Assembly (NCBI RefSeq): GCF_014200015.1
Contig: NZ_JACHOT010000002.1
Span: 496,001-560,000 of the forward strand
Source of the DNA: Aminobacter niigataensis
Lineage (GTDB): Bacteria; Pseudomonadota; Alphaproteobacteria; Rhizobiales; Rhizobiaceae
Length of the DNA stretch: 64,000 bases
Reading direction: 5' to 3'
Part shown: positions 28,635 through 37,899 of the stretch, in pieces
Layout: each line of letters starts with the position of its first letter
Position numbering within the stretch: position 1 is the first letter of the stretch
Notes under the pieces: model-generated
The model's database searches: none
What the model was told of the DNA's origin: nothing
Seen by the model: only the letters and a program-made list of their open reading frames with translations
Position numbers and translations under genes: made by a program

Positions 28635-29963
28635 TTACTGGTTGTTCATCACGGCCTTGTCCGGATTCGGCGGGAATGCCGGATCCGTCTTCTGGCCGCG
28701 GAGCAGCTCGAGCGCATAGTTGAGCTGCAGATCGTCTTTCGGCTCCGGCGGCACATAGGCAGCCGAACCCGAACCGGTATCGCTCTCCTCGGCACCCTTG
28801 ATGTGGCCCTTGAGCTCCGATTCGCCGCGGGTCACGTCGCGACCCTGCAGATCGGCCGGCAGCGGCTGATCGACCTTGATGTCGGGCGTGATGCCCTTGC
28901 CCTGGATCGACTTGCCCGACGGCGTGTAATAGAGCGCCGTGGTAAGGCGGAGCGCACCGTTCTCGGCCAGCGGTATGATGGTCTGCACCGACCCCTTGCC
29001 GAAGGACTGCGTGCCCACCACGGTTGCCCGGCGGTGGTCCTGCAACGCGCCCGCCACGATTTCCGAAGCACTCGCCGAACCGCCGTTGACCAGAACGATC
29101 AGCGGCTTGCCGTCGATGTCGTCTCCGGCACGCGAATCGAAGCGCGTGATGTCCTTCGGATCGCGACCACGCGTCGAGACGATCTCGCCGCGGTCGAGGA
29201 ATGTGTCGGAGACGCTGACCGCCTGGTCGAGCAGACCGCCCGGGTTGAGGCGCAAGTCGAGCACGTAGCCCTTGAGCTTGTCGTCCGGCACCTGCTTCTT
29301 GATCTGCTCGATGGCATTCTGCAGGTCGTCGAACGTCTTCTCGGTAAACGAGGTGATTTTCATGTAGCCGACATCATTGTCGACGCGGAACTTGACCGCC
29401 TTGACCTTGATGACGTCGCGCATGATCGAAATCTCGATCGGCTTGTCGGCGCCTTCGCGCAGGATCGTCAGCTTGATCGGCGTATTGACCAGTCCGCGCA
29501 TCTTTTCGACCGCGTCGTTCAGCGTCAGGCCGCGAACTTCCTCGCCATCGATCTTGGAGATGAAGTCGCCGGCCAGCACGCCCGCCTTGGCGGCAGGGGT
29601 GTCGTCGATCGGGGTGATGACCTTGACGAGTTCGTTCTCCATCGTCACCTCGATGCCGAGGCCGCCGAATTCGCCCTTGGTCTGGACACGCATGTCCTTG
29701 GCCGCTTCGGCGTTGAGATACGATGAATGCGGGTCGAGCGACGTCAGCATGCCGTTGATGGCATTCTCGATCAGCGACTTCTCGTCCGGCGGGGTCACAT
29801 ACTGGCCGCGCACGCGTTCGAAGATGTCGCCGAAGATGGCGAGCTGGCGGTAGGTTTCCGAACCTGCCGCGTTTGCCGTCGAGCCAGGTGCACCATACAC
29901 CAGGCCCATGGCCGTGGCTCCCATCAGCGCCCCGGCAAGCAGAAGCGACAGTTTACGCATCAT
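28635..29963 (-). CDS. ctpA: Carboxy-terminal processing protease
   Basis: A 442-residue S41 peptidase. A signal/anchor helix (KLSLLLAGALMGATAMGLVY) precedes a PDZ domain (about residues 90-170; GEFGGLGIEVTMENELVKV) and the protease core with the catalytic serine in NGGSASASEIVAGAL and the lysine in TQSFGKGSVQT. CtpA trims C-termini of periplasmic proteins, including murein enzymes, which fits its position directly after an envC-like gene. The first of two adjacent ATGs has GGAAGGA six bases upstream; the envC stop ends one base before it, so the two are tightly coupled. Confidence 0.95.
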   Translation of the reverse strand: MMRKLSLLLAGALMGATAMGLVYGAPGSTANAAGSETYRQLAIFGDIFERVRGQYVTPPDEKSLIENAINGMLTSLDPHSSYLNAEAAKDMRVQTKGEFGGLGIEVTMENELVKVITPIDDTPAAKAGVLAGDFISKIDGEEVRGLTLNDAVEKMRGLVNTPIKLTILREGADKPIEISIMRDVIKVKAVKFRVDNDVGYMKITSFTEKTFDDLQNAIEQIKKQVPDDKLKGYVLDLRLNPGGLLDQAVSVSDTFLDRGEIVSTRGRDPKDITRFDSRAGDDIDGKPLIVLVNGGSASASEIVAGALQDHRRATVVGTQSFGKGSVQTIIPLAENGALRLTTALYYTPSGKSIQGKGITPDIKVDQPLPADLQGRDVTRGESELKGHIKGAEESDTGSGSAAYVPPEPKDDLQLNYALELLRGQKTDPAFPPNPDKAVMNNQ

Positions 29964-29964
29964 T

Positions 29965-31284
29965 TCATGTCCTTCCAGAGGTGCGGTCCGCCCACCACGG
30001 GGTCGGATCGACGGGTTTTCCATCCTTGCGGAACTCGACATAGAGTTCCGGCGTCGTATTCGCATTGTCAGAAGCAGAGGTGCTCGCCACCCTCGCCTCT
30101 CCCATCGCACCGATCGGTTCGCCAGCTAGTACGGACTGACCCGGCGCAACGGTGATTCTGCTCATCCCCGCCAGGACGACATGATAGCCGTCGCCGGCAT
30201 TGAGGATCAAGAGTTGACCATAGGAGCGGAAAGGCCCCGCATAAAGAACGCTTCCATCCGCCGGAGCGGTCACGATGGCGCCCGATTGTGTCGCAACCAT
30301 GTCCCCGAGCATGGTTCCGCCGATGCCGTCGTCGGCGCCAAAGCGGCGCTTGATGCGTCCCGTGACCGGTAGCGAAACTTGCCCTTGAAGAACGGAAAAT
30401 GGAGCGGAAGCAACAAGTTGGTTGGCTTCCGGCACTGCCGCGACGACCGGTTCGTTTGCAGCTTTTGCCGCCTCTTCGGCAGCCTTCCTCGCGGCCTCCG
30501 CATCGGCTGCTTTCTTGGCCGCCAGCTTGTCGAGCGAAGCGATCAAATCTTTGAGACTGTCGGCGCGCGCGGCCAGTTGGGCTGCATTTTTGGATTCTTC
30601 GGCAAGTGCAGTCTCGGTATTCGAGCGCAGCCGGCTCTTGGCTTCGAGCAGCAGATCGAGTCGCGCCTTTTCGCCGGCTTGCGCAGTCATCGCTGTGGTC
30701 AGGCGGTCGCGCTCGCCTTCGATCGAGGTCACGACCCGCGACAATTCCCTGAGGTCGGCCATCAGGATCTCGGTCTCGGATCGCAGTTCAGGCACCACCG
30801 CGCCGAGCAAGATGGCGCTGCGCACCGATGACAATGCATCCTCCGGCTTGACCAGGATCGCTGGCGGCGGATTGAGCCCCATGCGCTGCAACGCGCCCAG
30901 CACCTCGGCCAGCACGGATTTACGCATGTTGAGCGAAGTGCGGATGCCTGCCTCCTGCTCCTTCAGCCCTTCGAGCTTGCCGGCGATGTCTTCTATGTCC
31001 TGCGAAAGCTTGCGTTCGGTCTTGGCCGACTGGATGAGCACCGCGGTGATCGAGGCGTGGTCCTTTTTCACCTGGGCGATTTCGGCTGCCAGCTTCTCGC
31101 GACGTTCGGACGAAACCTGGATGTCGCGCGACAGGTTTTCGAGTTCCGATCGCGTCCGGTCGGGGTCGGGCAAGGGCGGTCCCATCTGGGCGGACGCGGC
31201 CCCGCAGGCGAGCGCAATCCAGCCCGCCGCGACGATGCCGCGGCATGGCTGAAGCCACGCCTTCAGGGGAAAATTCCGCGCCAT
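29965..31284 (-). CDS. EnvC-type murein hydrolase activator (degenerate M23)
   Basis: A 439-residue protein with a signal sequence ending GAASAQ, a long coiled-coil (about residues 40-270, rich in Glu/Leu/Arg/Ala heptads), and a C-terminal LytM domain (SLPVTGRIKRRFG onward). The LytM zinc ligands appear lost: the usual HxxxD site reads GDMVAT and the HxH site reads HVVLAG. Catalytically dead LytM domains are the hallmark of EnvC, which activates cell-division amidases at the septum. It lies directly upstream of ctpA in the same operon. Confidence 0.9.
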   Translation of the reverse strand: MARNFPLKAWLQPCRGIVAAGWIALACGAASAQMGPPLPDPDRTRSELENLSRDIQVSSERREKLAAEIAQVKKDHASITAVLIQSAKTERKLSQDIEDIAGKLEGLKEQEAGIRTSLNMRKSVLAEVLGALQRMGLNPPPAILVKPEDALSSVRSAILLGAVVPELRSETEILMADLRELSRVVTSIEGERDRLTTAMTAQAGEKARLDLLLEAKSRLRSNTETALAEESKNAAQLAARADSLKDLIASLDKLAAKKAADAEAARKAAEEAAKAANEPVVAAVPEANQLVASAPFSVLQGQVSLPVTGRIKRRFGADDGIGGTMLGDMVATQSGAIVTAPADGSVLYAGPFRSYGQLLILNAGDGYHVVLAGMSRITVAPGQSVLAGEPIGAMGEARVASTSASDNANTTPELYVEFRKDGKPVDPTPWWADRTSGRT

Positions 31285-31406
31285 GCGATGATCCGGTTCT
31301 ATGTCTGCGACCTTAGCGGCGGCATCGTTAACGAACCATCAACCATGTTTGCCGGGCGCGACCGCATGCGGACTTTTGCCCGGCCATTTTGTCGAATTCC
31401 GGGCAC

Positions 31407-31889
31407 TCACGCGCGATGGTACGGATGCCCTGAAAGAATGGTCGCGGCGCGATAGAGCTGCTCGCCGAGCATGATGCGGACCATCTGGTGCGGCCAGGTG
31501 GCGGCACCGAACGAGATCAGCATTTGCGCCTCGTTGCGCAGCGCCTCGTCATGGCCGTCTGGGCCGCCGATGGCGATCATCAGCCCGCGCTGCCCGCCAT
31601 CGCGCAGCGATGCGATCTTGTCGGCGAATTGTTGTGATGAGAGGTTCTTGCCGCGCTCGTCGAGCAGGATCAATGCCGTTCCGGATACCATCTGGGCGCG
31701 CAGCCTGTCGGCTTCCTCACGCCGCCGTTCGTCGACATTCTGCGCCCGGCTTTCGGAAATCTCGGCGACCCCTGAAAAATCGAGGCCAAGCGGCCCGCCG
31801 CTTTTCGAGAACCGGTCGAGATAGCGGTCGGCAAGCTCCTTCTCGGGGCCGGCTTTCATCCGGCCCACGGCATGTATCGCGACCTTCAT
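31407..31889 (-). CDS. rlmH: 23S rRNA (pseudouridine1915-N3)-methyltransferase
   Basis: A 160-residue SPOUT methyltransferase. MKVAIHAVGRMKAGPEKELA opens the protein; the SAM-binding trefoil knot is marked by LDERGKNLSSQQFAD, IGGPDGHDEALRNEA and the C-terminal HQMVRIMLGEQLYRA, ending in SGHPYHRA. RlmH methylates a pseudouridine in helix 69 of the large subunit. It lies 17 bases after rsfS, its usual partner. Confidence 0.97.
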   Translation of the reverse strand: MKVAIHAVGRMKAGPEKELADRYLDRFSKSGGPLGLDFSGVAEISESRAQNVDERRREEADRLRAQMVSGTALILLDERGKNLSSQQFADKIASLRDGGQRGLMIAIGGPDGHDEALRNEAQMLISFGAATWPHQMVRIMLGEQLYRAATILSGHPYHRA

Positions 31890-31906
31890 CCCTGTCGTCT
31901 AACGGT

Positions 31907-32317
31907 TCAATGAACGGTTTCTTCCTCGAGATCCGGCGCCTGCCACATCTTTTCGATGTTGTAGAACTCGCGGATCTCGGGCCGGAAGACATGCACGATG
32001 ACATCACCGGAATCGATGAGCACCCAGTCGGCGCCCGACATGCCCTCGACGCGGGGCGTGCCGAGACCGGCATCCTTCAGCGCCTTGAGGAGATGATCGG
32101 CTACCGCCGCGACATGACGGTGCGACCGGCCCGAGGCTACGACCATGTAGTCGCCCAGGCTCGATTTCCCCTGAATGTCAATGGAGACGATGTCTTCGGC
32201 CTTGGAGTCTTCCAGACTGGCAAGGACTGTCTTGATGGCGCGGGCAACGGCGTCGATTTCGCCTATCCCGGCCGGCGAAGGCAGGATTTCCGCCCTCTTC
32301 CGAAGTGCTGTTCTCAG
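31907..32317 (-). CDS. rsfS: Ribosomal silencing factor, apparent CTG start
   Basis: RsfS binds ribosomal protein L14 and blocks subunit joining in slow growth. The conserved core is clear: AIKTVLASLEDSKAEDIVSI, DIQGKSSLGDYMVVASGRS, DWVLIDSGDVIVHVF and REFYNIEKMW. The first in-frame ATG (32146) lies inside this core and would remove about 57 residues. Upstream in frame there is no ATG, GTG or TTG before a stop codon (TGA about 45 bases beyond). A CTG at 32317 has AAGGA exactly six bases upstream and gives LRTALRKRAEILPSPAG, a plausible RsfS N-terminus, so I take CTG as the start (136 residues). It lies upstream of rlmH. Confidence 0.88.
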   Translation of the reverse strand: MRTALRKRAEILPSPAGIGEIDAVARAIKTVLASLEDSKAEDIVSIDIQGKSSLGDYMVVASGRSHRHVAAVADHLLKALKDAGLGTPRVEGMSGADWVLIDSGDVIVHVFRPEIREFYNIEKMWQAPDLEEETVH

Positions 32318-32453
32318 TGTCTTTCCTTTCCGACAGGAACAACCAAATCACCCTGAACTCGGGTAACACCAGTTAGATAGGCAGAGTTGGGGTACAGTTT
32401 CAAGACAAGGACCAACAAGTTGATCTCCCAAGGCCGGCCGTGCACCACTTTCC

Positions 32454-33704
32454 CTACGGATCGACAGACGGCGGCAACTGCGCGGACATCGGCGAAAAGC
32501 TGCCCGCTTCACCCGCCGGTACGGCGCGGCTGATGCGGAGCCGCCACAGGACGAACGCCGTGAACAAGGCAGCTATCACGACCGCCACGTGCATGAAGGC
32601 CTGGGTGCCGTAGATCGCGGTCAGCACGGTGCCGAGGCCGGGCACGATGAAACCTGACAGCGACCAGGCGAACAGCATGCTGCTCGACAGCGCCACCAGG
32701 TCGTCCTTGTGGGCCCGGTCGCTGGCATGCGCGCTCGACAGCGAATAGATCGATTCGCTCGCCCCGCTCCACACGACATAGATCGCAACCATGATCGGCA
32801 GGGCGCTACCGTCGAAACGGCTTGCGGCAAGGCCGCCGATCACCACCAGCAGTCCGGCCGCCACCAGAACATGACGCCGGTCGGTGCGGTCGGAAATCCA
32901 GCCGAACGGTATCTGGAACAACAGCGTGCCGAGCGGCATGGCAAACAACAGCGTCGCCACCTCCTGCTGGCTGAAGCCGCTGGCCGTCGCATGGATGGGT
33001 GCGAAACCGGTGACCAGCATCGACACGCCGCCGACGGCCAGCATGCCGGCGACGCCGACGGGCGAGATGCGCCAGGCACGGGCCAGGGCGACCGAAGCCG
33101 CCTGCGGCGCCGGCGGCTGGCGCAGGCGCGTGAGCCCCACCGGCAGGATGGAAATCGCATTGAAGGCGATGCCAAGCAGCGCCGCATCTGCGCCAGAGAT
33201 GTCGACGAAGCGCAGCAGGAACGAACCGACGCCCAGGCCGACGACGTAGGCGACATAGAAGATCGCCATGACCCGGCCGCGAATGTCGTTGCCCACGGCA
33301 TCGTTGAGCCAACTCTGCGCGACGATGAACAGTCCGCATATGGCAAAGCCGTAGAGCACCCGCGCCGCGATCCAAATGACAGGATAGGTGCCCGCCCCTA
33401 TCGCCACGTTGGACAGCACGATCAGCGCGGAAAACACCATGTAGGCCCTGGCATGGCCGACGCGGCGGACCAGCATGCCGGTGAGCAGGCAGCCGGCGAG
33501 ACCGCCGGCCGACAGGCCGGTCAGGATCGAGCCTGCCCAGGTTGGCGCATAACCCGCCGCTCCGAGGCTGATGGGAATGTAGCCGAACATCAACCCATTG
33601 CCGACGGCAACCAGCGCCATCGCCAGGATCACGCCGGCAACGGCTATGGCCGGCGTCTGTTCGCCCTCATCTACCGCAACCGCAACATCGTCCCGCTGAT
33701 CCAT
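32454..33704 (-). CDS. MFS transporter (drug/sugar efflux-like)
   Basis: A 416-residue permease with about twelve helices. GYAPTWAGSILTGLSAGGLA, MLVRRVGHARAYMVF and the mid-protein FGWISDRTDRRHVLVAAG are MFS signatures. It is closest in feel to the YcaD/CynX-like branch. It is divergent from an AraC/GyrI regulator gene, an arrangement common for regulated drug efflux. The ATG at 33704 follows an AGGCGAGA stretch; another ATG 27 bases upstream has no ribosome site. It is part of an insert that separates rsfS from nadD. Confidence 0.85.
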   Translation of the reverse strand: MDQRDDVAVAVDEGEQTPAIAVAGVILAMALVAVGNGLMFGYIPISLGAAGYAPTWAGSILTGLSAGGLAGCLLTGMLVRRVGHARAYMVFSALIVLSNVAIGAGTYPVIWIAARVLYGFAICGLFIVAQSWLNDAVGNDIRGRVMAIFYVAYVVGLGVGSFLLRFVDISGADAALLGIAFNAISILPVGLTRLRQPPAPQAASVALARAWRISPVGVAGMLAVGGVSMLVTGFAPIHATASGFSQQEVATLLFAMPLGTLLFQIPFGWISDRTDRRHVLVAAGLLVVIGGLAASRFDGSALPIMVAIYVVWSGASESIYSLSSAHASDRAHKDDLVALSSSMLFAWSLSGFIVPGLGTVLTAIYGTQAFMHVAVVIAALFTAFVLWRLRISRAVPAGEAGSFSPMSAQLPPSVDP

Positions 33705-33914
33705 GTACCAAGTCTCGCCTGCCTGTGGCATTTACGCAGCCGCAATTGCGACATGGACGGCGCTGGCTTGGCCGATATAGCGGGCTGGATCAAAGGCCGG
33801 CGGCCCGCGTTTTGCCATCGACATCGGCGCAAAAAGAGCGCTGGCAGCAAGCACGATCAAATGGACCGCCCCGCAAGCGGGCATATCGGGGGCATCCTTG
33901 TGCCGGAAAGACCA

Positions 33915-34745
33915 ATGACCCCTGTTCAGAAAGCCATCTGGTTCATCGAAAGCCACTATTCCAGCGACATCGGGCTCGACGAGATGGCCGCCATCGGCGG
34001 TGTCTCGCGCTTTCACATGTCCCGCGCCTTCGGGGCCGCCACCGGCCATTCGATCATGGGCTACATCAGGGCCCGCCGCCTGACCGACGCAGCGCTTTCG
34101 CTGGCCAGGGGAGCGCCCGACATATTGGCGGTCGCACTCGATGCCGGTTACGGCTCGCATGAGGCGTTCACCCGGGCCTTCCGCGACCGCTTCGGGCAGA
34201 CGCCCGAGGACGTTCGCGCCAATGGCACCGTTCCCCAACCCGAATATGTGGAGCATCTCAAGATGGACGAAACCTTTGTCGAAAACCTTGCCCCGTCGCG
34301 CTTTGTCGACGGCGGCGCCTTGCTCATCGCCGGCTTCAGTGAGCGCTACACCAGCGAAACGAGCCACGGCATACCTGCGCTGTGGCAGCGTTTTGGACCG
34401 CATTTCGGCAGCGTTCCCAACCAGAAAGGCATGGTCGGCTACGGCGTCTGCTGCAACTTCGACGACGACAGCTTCGAATACATCGCCGGCGTCGAGGTCT
34501 CCGACTTCTCCGGCCTGACGTCGGAATACGGCCGCCTCCGCATTCCGCCGCAGCGTTATGCCGTGTTCGCCACCACCGACCACATCTCGATGATCCGGCG
34601 CATCACCCACACCGTCTGGAGCAAGTGGCTACCAAGTTCCGGACATCAGGCCGCCGACGGCCCGAACTTCGAGCTCTACCCCGAGAGCTTCGACCCGGAG
34701 ACGGGTCATGGCGGCTACGAGCTCTGGATCCCGATCAAGACTTAG
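33915..34745 (+). CDS. AraC-family regulator with GyrI-like effector domain
   Basis: A 276-residue protein. The N-terminal 100 residues are two AraC helix-turn-helix motifs (LDEMAAIGGVSRFHMSRAF; DILAVALDAGYGSHEAFTRA, then FRDRFGQTP). The C-terminal 150 residues are a GyrI/Rob-like effector-binding domain (IPALWQRFGPHFGSV; YGRLRIPPQRYAVFATTDH; YELWIPIK). Proteins of this layout bind small hydrophobic or cationic drugs and switch on efflux genes, and here the divergent neighbour is an MFS permease. The ATG at 33915 has GGAAAG upstream; an in-frame ATG 54 bases earlier cannot be excluded. Confidence 0.87.
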   Translation: MTPVQKAIWFIESHYSSDIGLDEMAAIGGVSRFHMSRAFGAATGHSIMGYIRARRLTDAALSLARGAPDILAVALDAGYGSHEAFTRAFRDRFGQTPEDVRANGTVPQPEYVEHLKMDETFVENLAPSRFVDGGALLIAGFSERYTSETSHGIPALWQRFGPHFGSVPNQKGMVGYGVCCNFDDDSFEYIAGVEVSDFSGLTSEYGRLRIPPQRYAVFATTDHISMIRRITHTVWSKWLPSSGHQAADGPNFELYPESFDPETGHGGYELWIPIKT

Positions 34746-34880
34746 TTGACAACGCCGTCTATTGTGATCACATATCGAGATCACTTAACTGGCCGACCTG
34801 ACGGAAATTCATGTCTCCTTGCTGGGAGAACGCATGACTTGTGCTGTCTGGCTGCGCGAACGTGAGGGAGTGGGGGAGAA

Positions 34881-35876
34881 ATGTTGTTACCGGAATTGCG
34901 AAAACTGCTGGGCATTCTTTTGTTCGGTGCGGCACTTGCCGCCGGAACGGCGAATGCACAGATCAACTCGGATATCCGTGTCATCAAGGTGACGGACTAC
35001 ATGTTGGCGTTCTACGATGGCAGACCGTCGACGCCACCCAAAACTGGAGGAACTGAGAATTGGGCTGACAGCGGGTCCATGGATCTCGGCGTAGCGACCT
35101 ATGCGATCTATCGCGGTGACGAAGCCCTGGTGTGGGATACGTTTCCGACCATGCAGCAGTCGAAATGGGTTCGCGACCATCTTGAGCAGATGGGAATCAA
35201 GCGGATCACCGTCGTGAACAGCCACTACCATCTCGATCATATCGGCGGTAACGGCACATATGCGAATGCCCCCATCATCGCGAGCAAGGGGACGCTGGAG
35301 AGCCTCCTTGAAAAGCGTGCGGCCATCGAAAGCGGAAATCTCTGGGGGCCGCCCGCTATCCTGCCCCTCGTTCTTCCCAACAAGGTGTTCGAAGGAAAGA
35401 TGGAAGTCATGGTCGGCGACGTGAAGGTCGAACTTCACAATGTCGACATACATACGCCGGACAGCCTGGTGGCCTTCCTTCCTGCCGACAAGATCCTACT
35501 TGCCGGAGATACTATGGAGGACACGCTCGTGTATATTTCTACGCCAGCTAGCGTGCCCGCTCAGATCGACAATCTCGAAGCATTGAAGCAATTCGGGATC
35601 GCCCGCATCTACCCCAACCATGGGAACATCGACGTAATCGAGAACGGCGGTTACGACGACACTCTGATCGACGCCACGAAAATCTACCTGCGGAATATGA
35701 CCCTGAGAGCCAAGGACGCCGATTTTCTAACGATGCCGCTGGAGACGGCTGTCGAGGAGTCCCTTACGAAGGGATGGATAAGCGTGTGGAAGCCTTATAG
35801 GCACGTCCACCAGTCCAATCTGGAGAGTCTCCAAGAGTACTACAAGGATCGGCCGCTGCCGACCCTCCGGGACTAG
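34881..35876 (+). CDS. Secreted metallo-beta-lactamase-fold hydrolase
   Basis: A 331-residue protein with an N-terminal signal peptide (LLGILLFGAALAAGTANA, cleaved before QINSD). The metal site is complete: HYHLDH, a further His in VDIHTPDS, Asp in LLAGDTM and His in YPNHGNID. The HxHxDH form fits the wider MBL-fold hydrolases; the substrate is unknown. True carbapenemase activity is possible but not supported by sequence alone. Base use looks less GC-rich than its neighbours, which suggests transfer. GGGGGAGAA precedes the ATG. It ends 2 bases before the convergent nadD stop. Confidence 0.85.
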   Translation: MLLPELRKLLGILLFGAALAAGTANAQINSDIRVIKVTDYMLAFYDGRPSTPPKTGGTENWADSGSMDLGVATYAIYRGDEALVWDTFPTMQQSKWVRDHLEQMGIKRITVVNSHYHLDHIGGNGTYANAPIIASKGTLESLLEKRAAIESGNLWGPPAILPLVLPNKVFEGKMEVMVGDVKVELHNVDIHTPDSLVAFLPADKILLAGDTMEDTLVYISTPASVPAQIDNLEALKQFGIARIYPNHGNIDVIENGGYDDTLIDATKIYLRNMTLRAKDADFLTMPLETAVEESLTKGWISVWKPYRHVHQSNLESLQEYYKDRPLPTLRD

Positions 35877-35878
35877 GC

Positions 35879-36481
35879 TCAGGACCTAGGCTTGTCCTTG
35901 GCCGTGCCGTTCCGCAGCGCCGTCGACGACAGCAGCGAACGCGGCCCGTGGATGAAGGTCCAGGCCGGGGCCTTCATTCGCGCCAGGCGTGGCGCGTCGC
36001 CCTCGTCCACGCGCGCATAGTCGAAGGTCTTGGCGACCGCCGACGACAGGAACGACAGCGTCGCCCCCGGCCGGTCGATGACCGCGATCGGAAAGGTCAT
36101 GACGATCTGCCGCCAGCGCTGCCAGCGGTGGAAATCGCGCAGATTGTCGGCCCCCATGATCCAGACGAAATCGACGCCCGGATTTCGCGCCTTGATCAGC
36201 GCCAGCGTGTCGGCGGTGTAGCGCACATTGTGCCTCGCCTCGAAGGCGGTGACCTTGATGCGCGGGTCTTTGGCGATCTGCTCCGACAGGTCGATCCGCT
36301 TTGCCAGCGGCGCAAGTTCGCGCGTGCTTTTCAGCGGATTGCCCGGGGTGACGATCCACCACAGCTGGTCGAGCTGCAGGCGGCGCATGGCGATTTCGGC
36401 GACGAGGCCATGGCCGGCATGCGGCGGATTGAACGAGCCGCCGAACAGCCCGACCTGCATGCCCTTCATCGCATGCGGCAT
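35879..36481 (-). CDS. nadD: Nicotinate-nucleotide adenylyltransferase
   Basis: About 200 residues. GLFGGSFNPPHAGH near the N-terminus is the nucleotide-binding motif and SSTALR near the C-terminus matches the ISSTxxR motif of NadD, which adenylates nicotinate mononucleotide in NAD synthesis. The start at 36481 (MPHAMKGMQVG) was chosen because an ATG at 36526 lies by a repeat-like GC stretch and adds residues without family support; neither has a strong ribosome site. In rhizobia rsfS usually follows directly, but here an insert separates them. Confidence 0.92.
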   Translation of the reverse strand: MPHAMKGMQVGLFGGSFNPPHAGHGLVAEIAMRRLQLDQLWWIVTPGNPLKSTRELAPLAKRIDLSEQIAKDPRIKVTAFEARHNVRYTADTLALIKARNPGVDFVWIMGADNLRDFHRWQRWRQIVMTFPIAVIDRPGATLSFLSSAVAKTFDYARVDEGDAPRLARMKAPAWTFIHGPRSLLSSTALRNGTAKDKPRS

Positions 36482-36535
36482 GCGCAGGTATTTTTGGGGA
36501 ACTGGCGGCTCCAGGGGGGAGAGCATGATGCTAGG

Positions 36536-36579
36536 CGCCCCCCTTGAGGGGGAGATGCCCGGCAGGGCAGAGGGAGGTG
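36536..36579. repeat. Short GC-rich intergenic repeat-like sequence
   Basis: Between proA and nadD lies CGCCCCCCTTGAGGGGGAG followed by ATGCCCGGCAGGGCAGAGGG, containing an inverted repeat (CCCCC-TTGA-GGGGG). It resembles small intergenic repeats that recur in rhizobial genomes; no second copy was noticed in this window. It may also act as a weak transcription barrier. Confidence 0.35.
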
Positions 36580-36618
36580 ATTGCGCGCAAAGCCGTCACA
36601 CCAGCCCGATGCTTTCCG

Positions 36619-37899
36619 TCACGGCCTGAGCTGGCCGGTGCCGCGCACGCGGTACTTGAACGAGGTCAGCTGCTCGACGCCGACTGGCCCGCGCGCATGC
36701 ATCTTGCCGGTGGCGATGCCGATCTCGGCACCCATGCCGAACTCGCCACCGTCGGCGAACTGCGTCGAGGCGTTGTGCAGCAGGATCGCCGAGTCGATTT
36801 CGTTGAAGAAGCGCTCCACGGCCTTGGCATCCTCGGCGACGAGCGCCTCGGTGTGGTGCGAGGAAAACGTCTCGATATGCTCGATGGCGCCGGCAACGCC
36901 GTCGACAAGCTTCACCGAGATGATGGCGTCGAGATACTCGGTCACCCAATCTGCATCGGTCGCCGGCTTGGCATCATTGAAAGCAGCCAGGACCTCCTCG
37001 TCGGCATGGATTTCGCAACCCGCCTTGCGCAGCGCTTCCAGCACCGGCACCAGATGGGTCGCGGCAACCGCGCGATCGACAAGCAGGGTCTCGGCCGCGC
37101 CGCAAATGCCGGTGCGCCGCATCTTGGCGTTGACGGCAATGCCCACCGCCATGTCGAGCTTGGCCGACTTGTCGATGTAGAGGTGGCAGATGCCTTCGAG
37201 ATGGGCGAATACCGGCACCCGCGCCTCGTTCTGGACGCGCTCGACAAGGCTCTTGCCGCCGCGCGGGATGATGACGTCGAGATTGCCCGACAGACCCTTC
37301 AGTATCTCGCCGACCGCGGCACGGTCTGCCACCGGCACCAACTGGATCGCGTCTTCAGGCAGCTTGGCCGCCTTCAGCCCTTCGACCAGGCAGGCATGGA
37401 TCGCCAGCGACGAATTGAGCGAATCCGAGCCGCCGCGCAGGATTACCGCGTTGCCGGCCTTGAGGCAGAGCGCGCCGGCATCGGCAGTCACATTGGGACG
37501 GCTCTCGTAGATCACGCCGATGACGCCGAGCGGCGTGCGCACGCGCTCGATATGCAGCCCGTTGGGGCGGTCCCATTCAGCAATCACTTCGCCGACGGGA
37601 TCCCTGAGGTCGGCAATGGCGCGGATGCCGTCGGCCATGTCGCGGATACGGCCCGGCGTCAGCTGGAGCCGGTCCATGAACGAGCCGCTCAGCCCGGCCT
37701 CCTCGCCATTCTTCACGTCGATGGCGTTGGCGTCGAGGATGTCCTCCTGACGGCGCAGGATAGCGTCGGCCATGCCGATCAGGGCGGCATGCTTGCGTTC
37801 GGCACTGGCGATGGCGAGTGGGCGGGCCGCAGCACGGGCCTTGCGCCCGATCTCAGTCATCAGCCGCGTCGTGTCTCCGCTCTCATGCGCCTTCAGCAT
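36619..37899 (-). CDS. proA: Gamma-glutamyl phosphate reductase
   Basis: A 426-residue protein of the usual ProA length, the second enzyme of proline synthesis, reducing gamma-glutamyl phosphate to the semialdehyde with [39 protein letters not shown] and the region [15 protein letters not shown] with the catalytic cysteine are characteristic. Its start overlaps the proB stop by 7 bases, so the two proteins are likely translated together. Confidence 0.97.
   Translation of the reverse strand: MLKAHESGDTTRLMTEIGRKARAAARPLAIASAERKHAALIGMADAILRRQEDILDANAIDVKNGEEAGLSGSFMDRLQLTPGRIRDMADGIRAIADLRDPVGEVIAEWDRPNGLHIERVRTPLGVIGVIYESRPNVTADAGALCLKAGNAVILRGGSDSLNSSLAIHACLVEGLKAAKLPEDAIQLVPVADRAAVGEILKGLSGNLDVIIPRGGKSLVERVQNEARVPVFAHLEGICHLYIDKSAKLDMAVGIAVNAKMRRTGICGAAETLLVDRAVAATHLVPVLEALRKAGCEIHADEEVLAAFNDAKPATDADWVTEYLDAIISVKLVDGVAGAIEHIETFSSHHTEALVAEDAKAVERFFNEIDSAILLHNASTQFADGGEFGMGAEIGIATGKMHARGPVGVEQLTSFKYRVRGTGQLRP

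Noticed and set aside
32709-33914. Upstream extension of the AraC/GyrI gene
   Set aside because: It is antisense to the MFS gene and has no regulator-like sequence; the HTH domain begins just after 33915.
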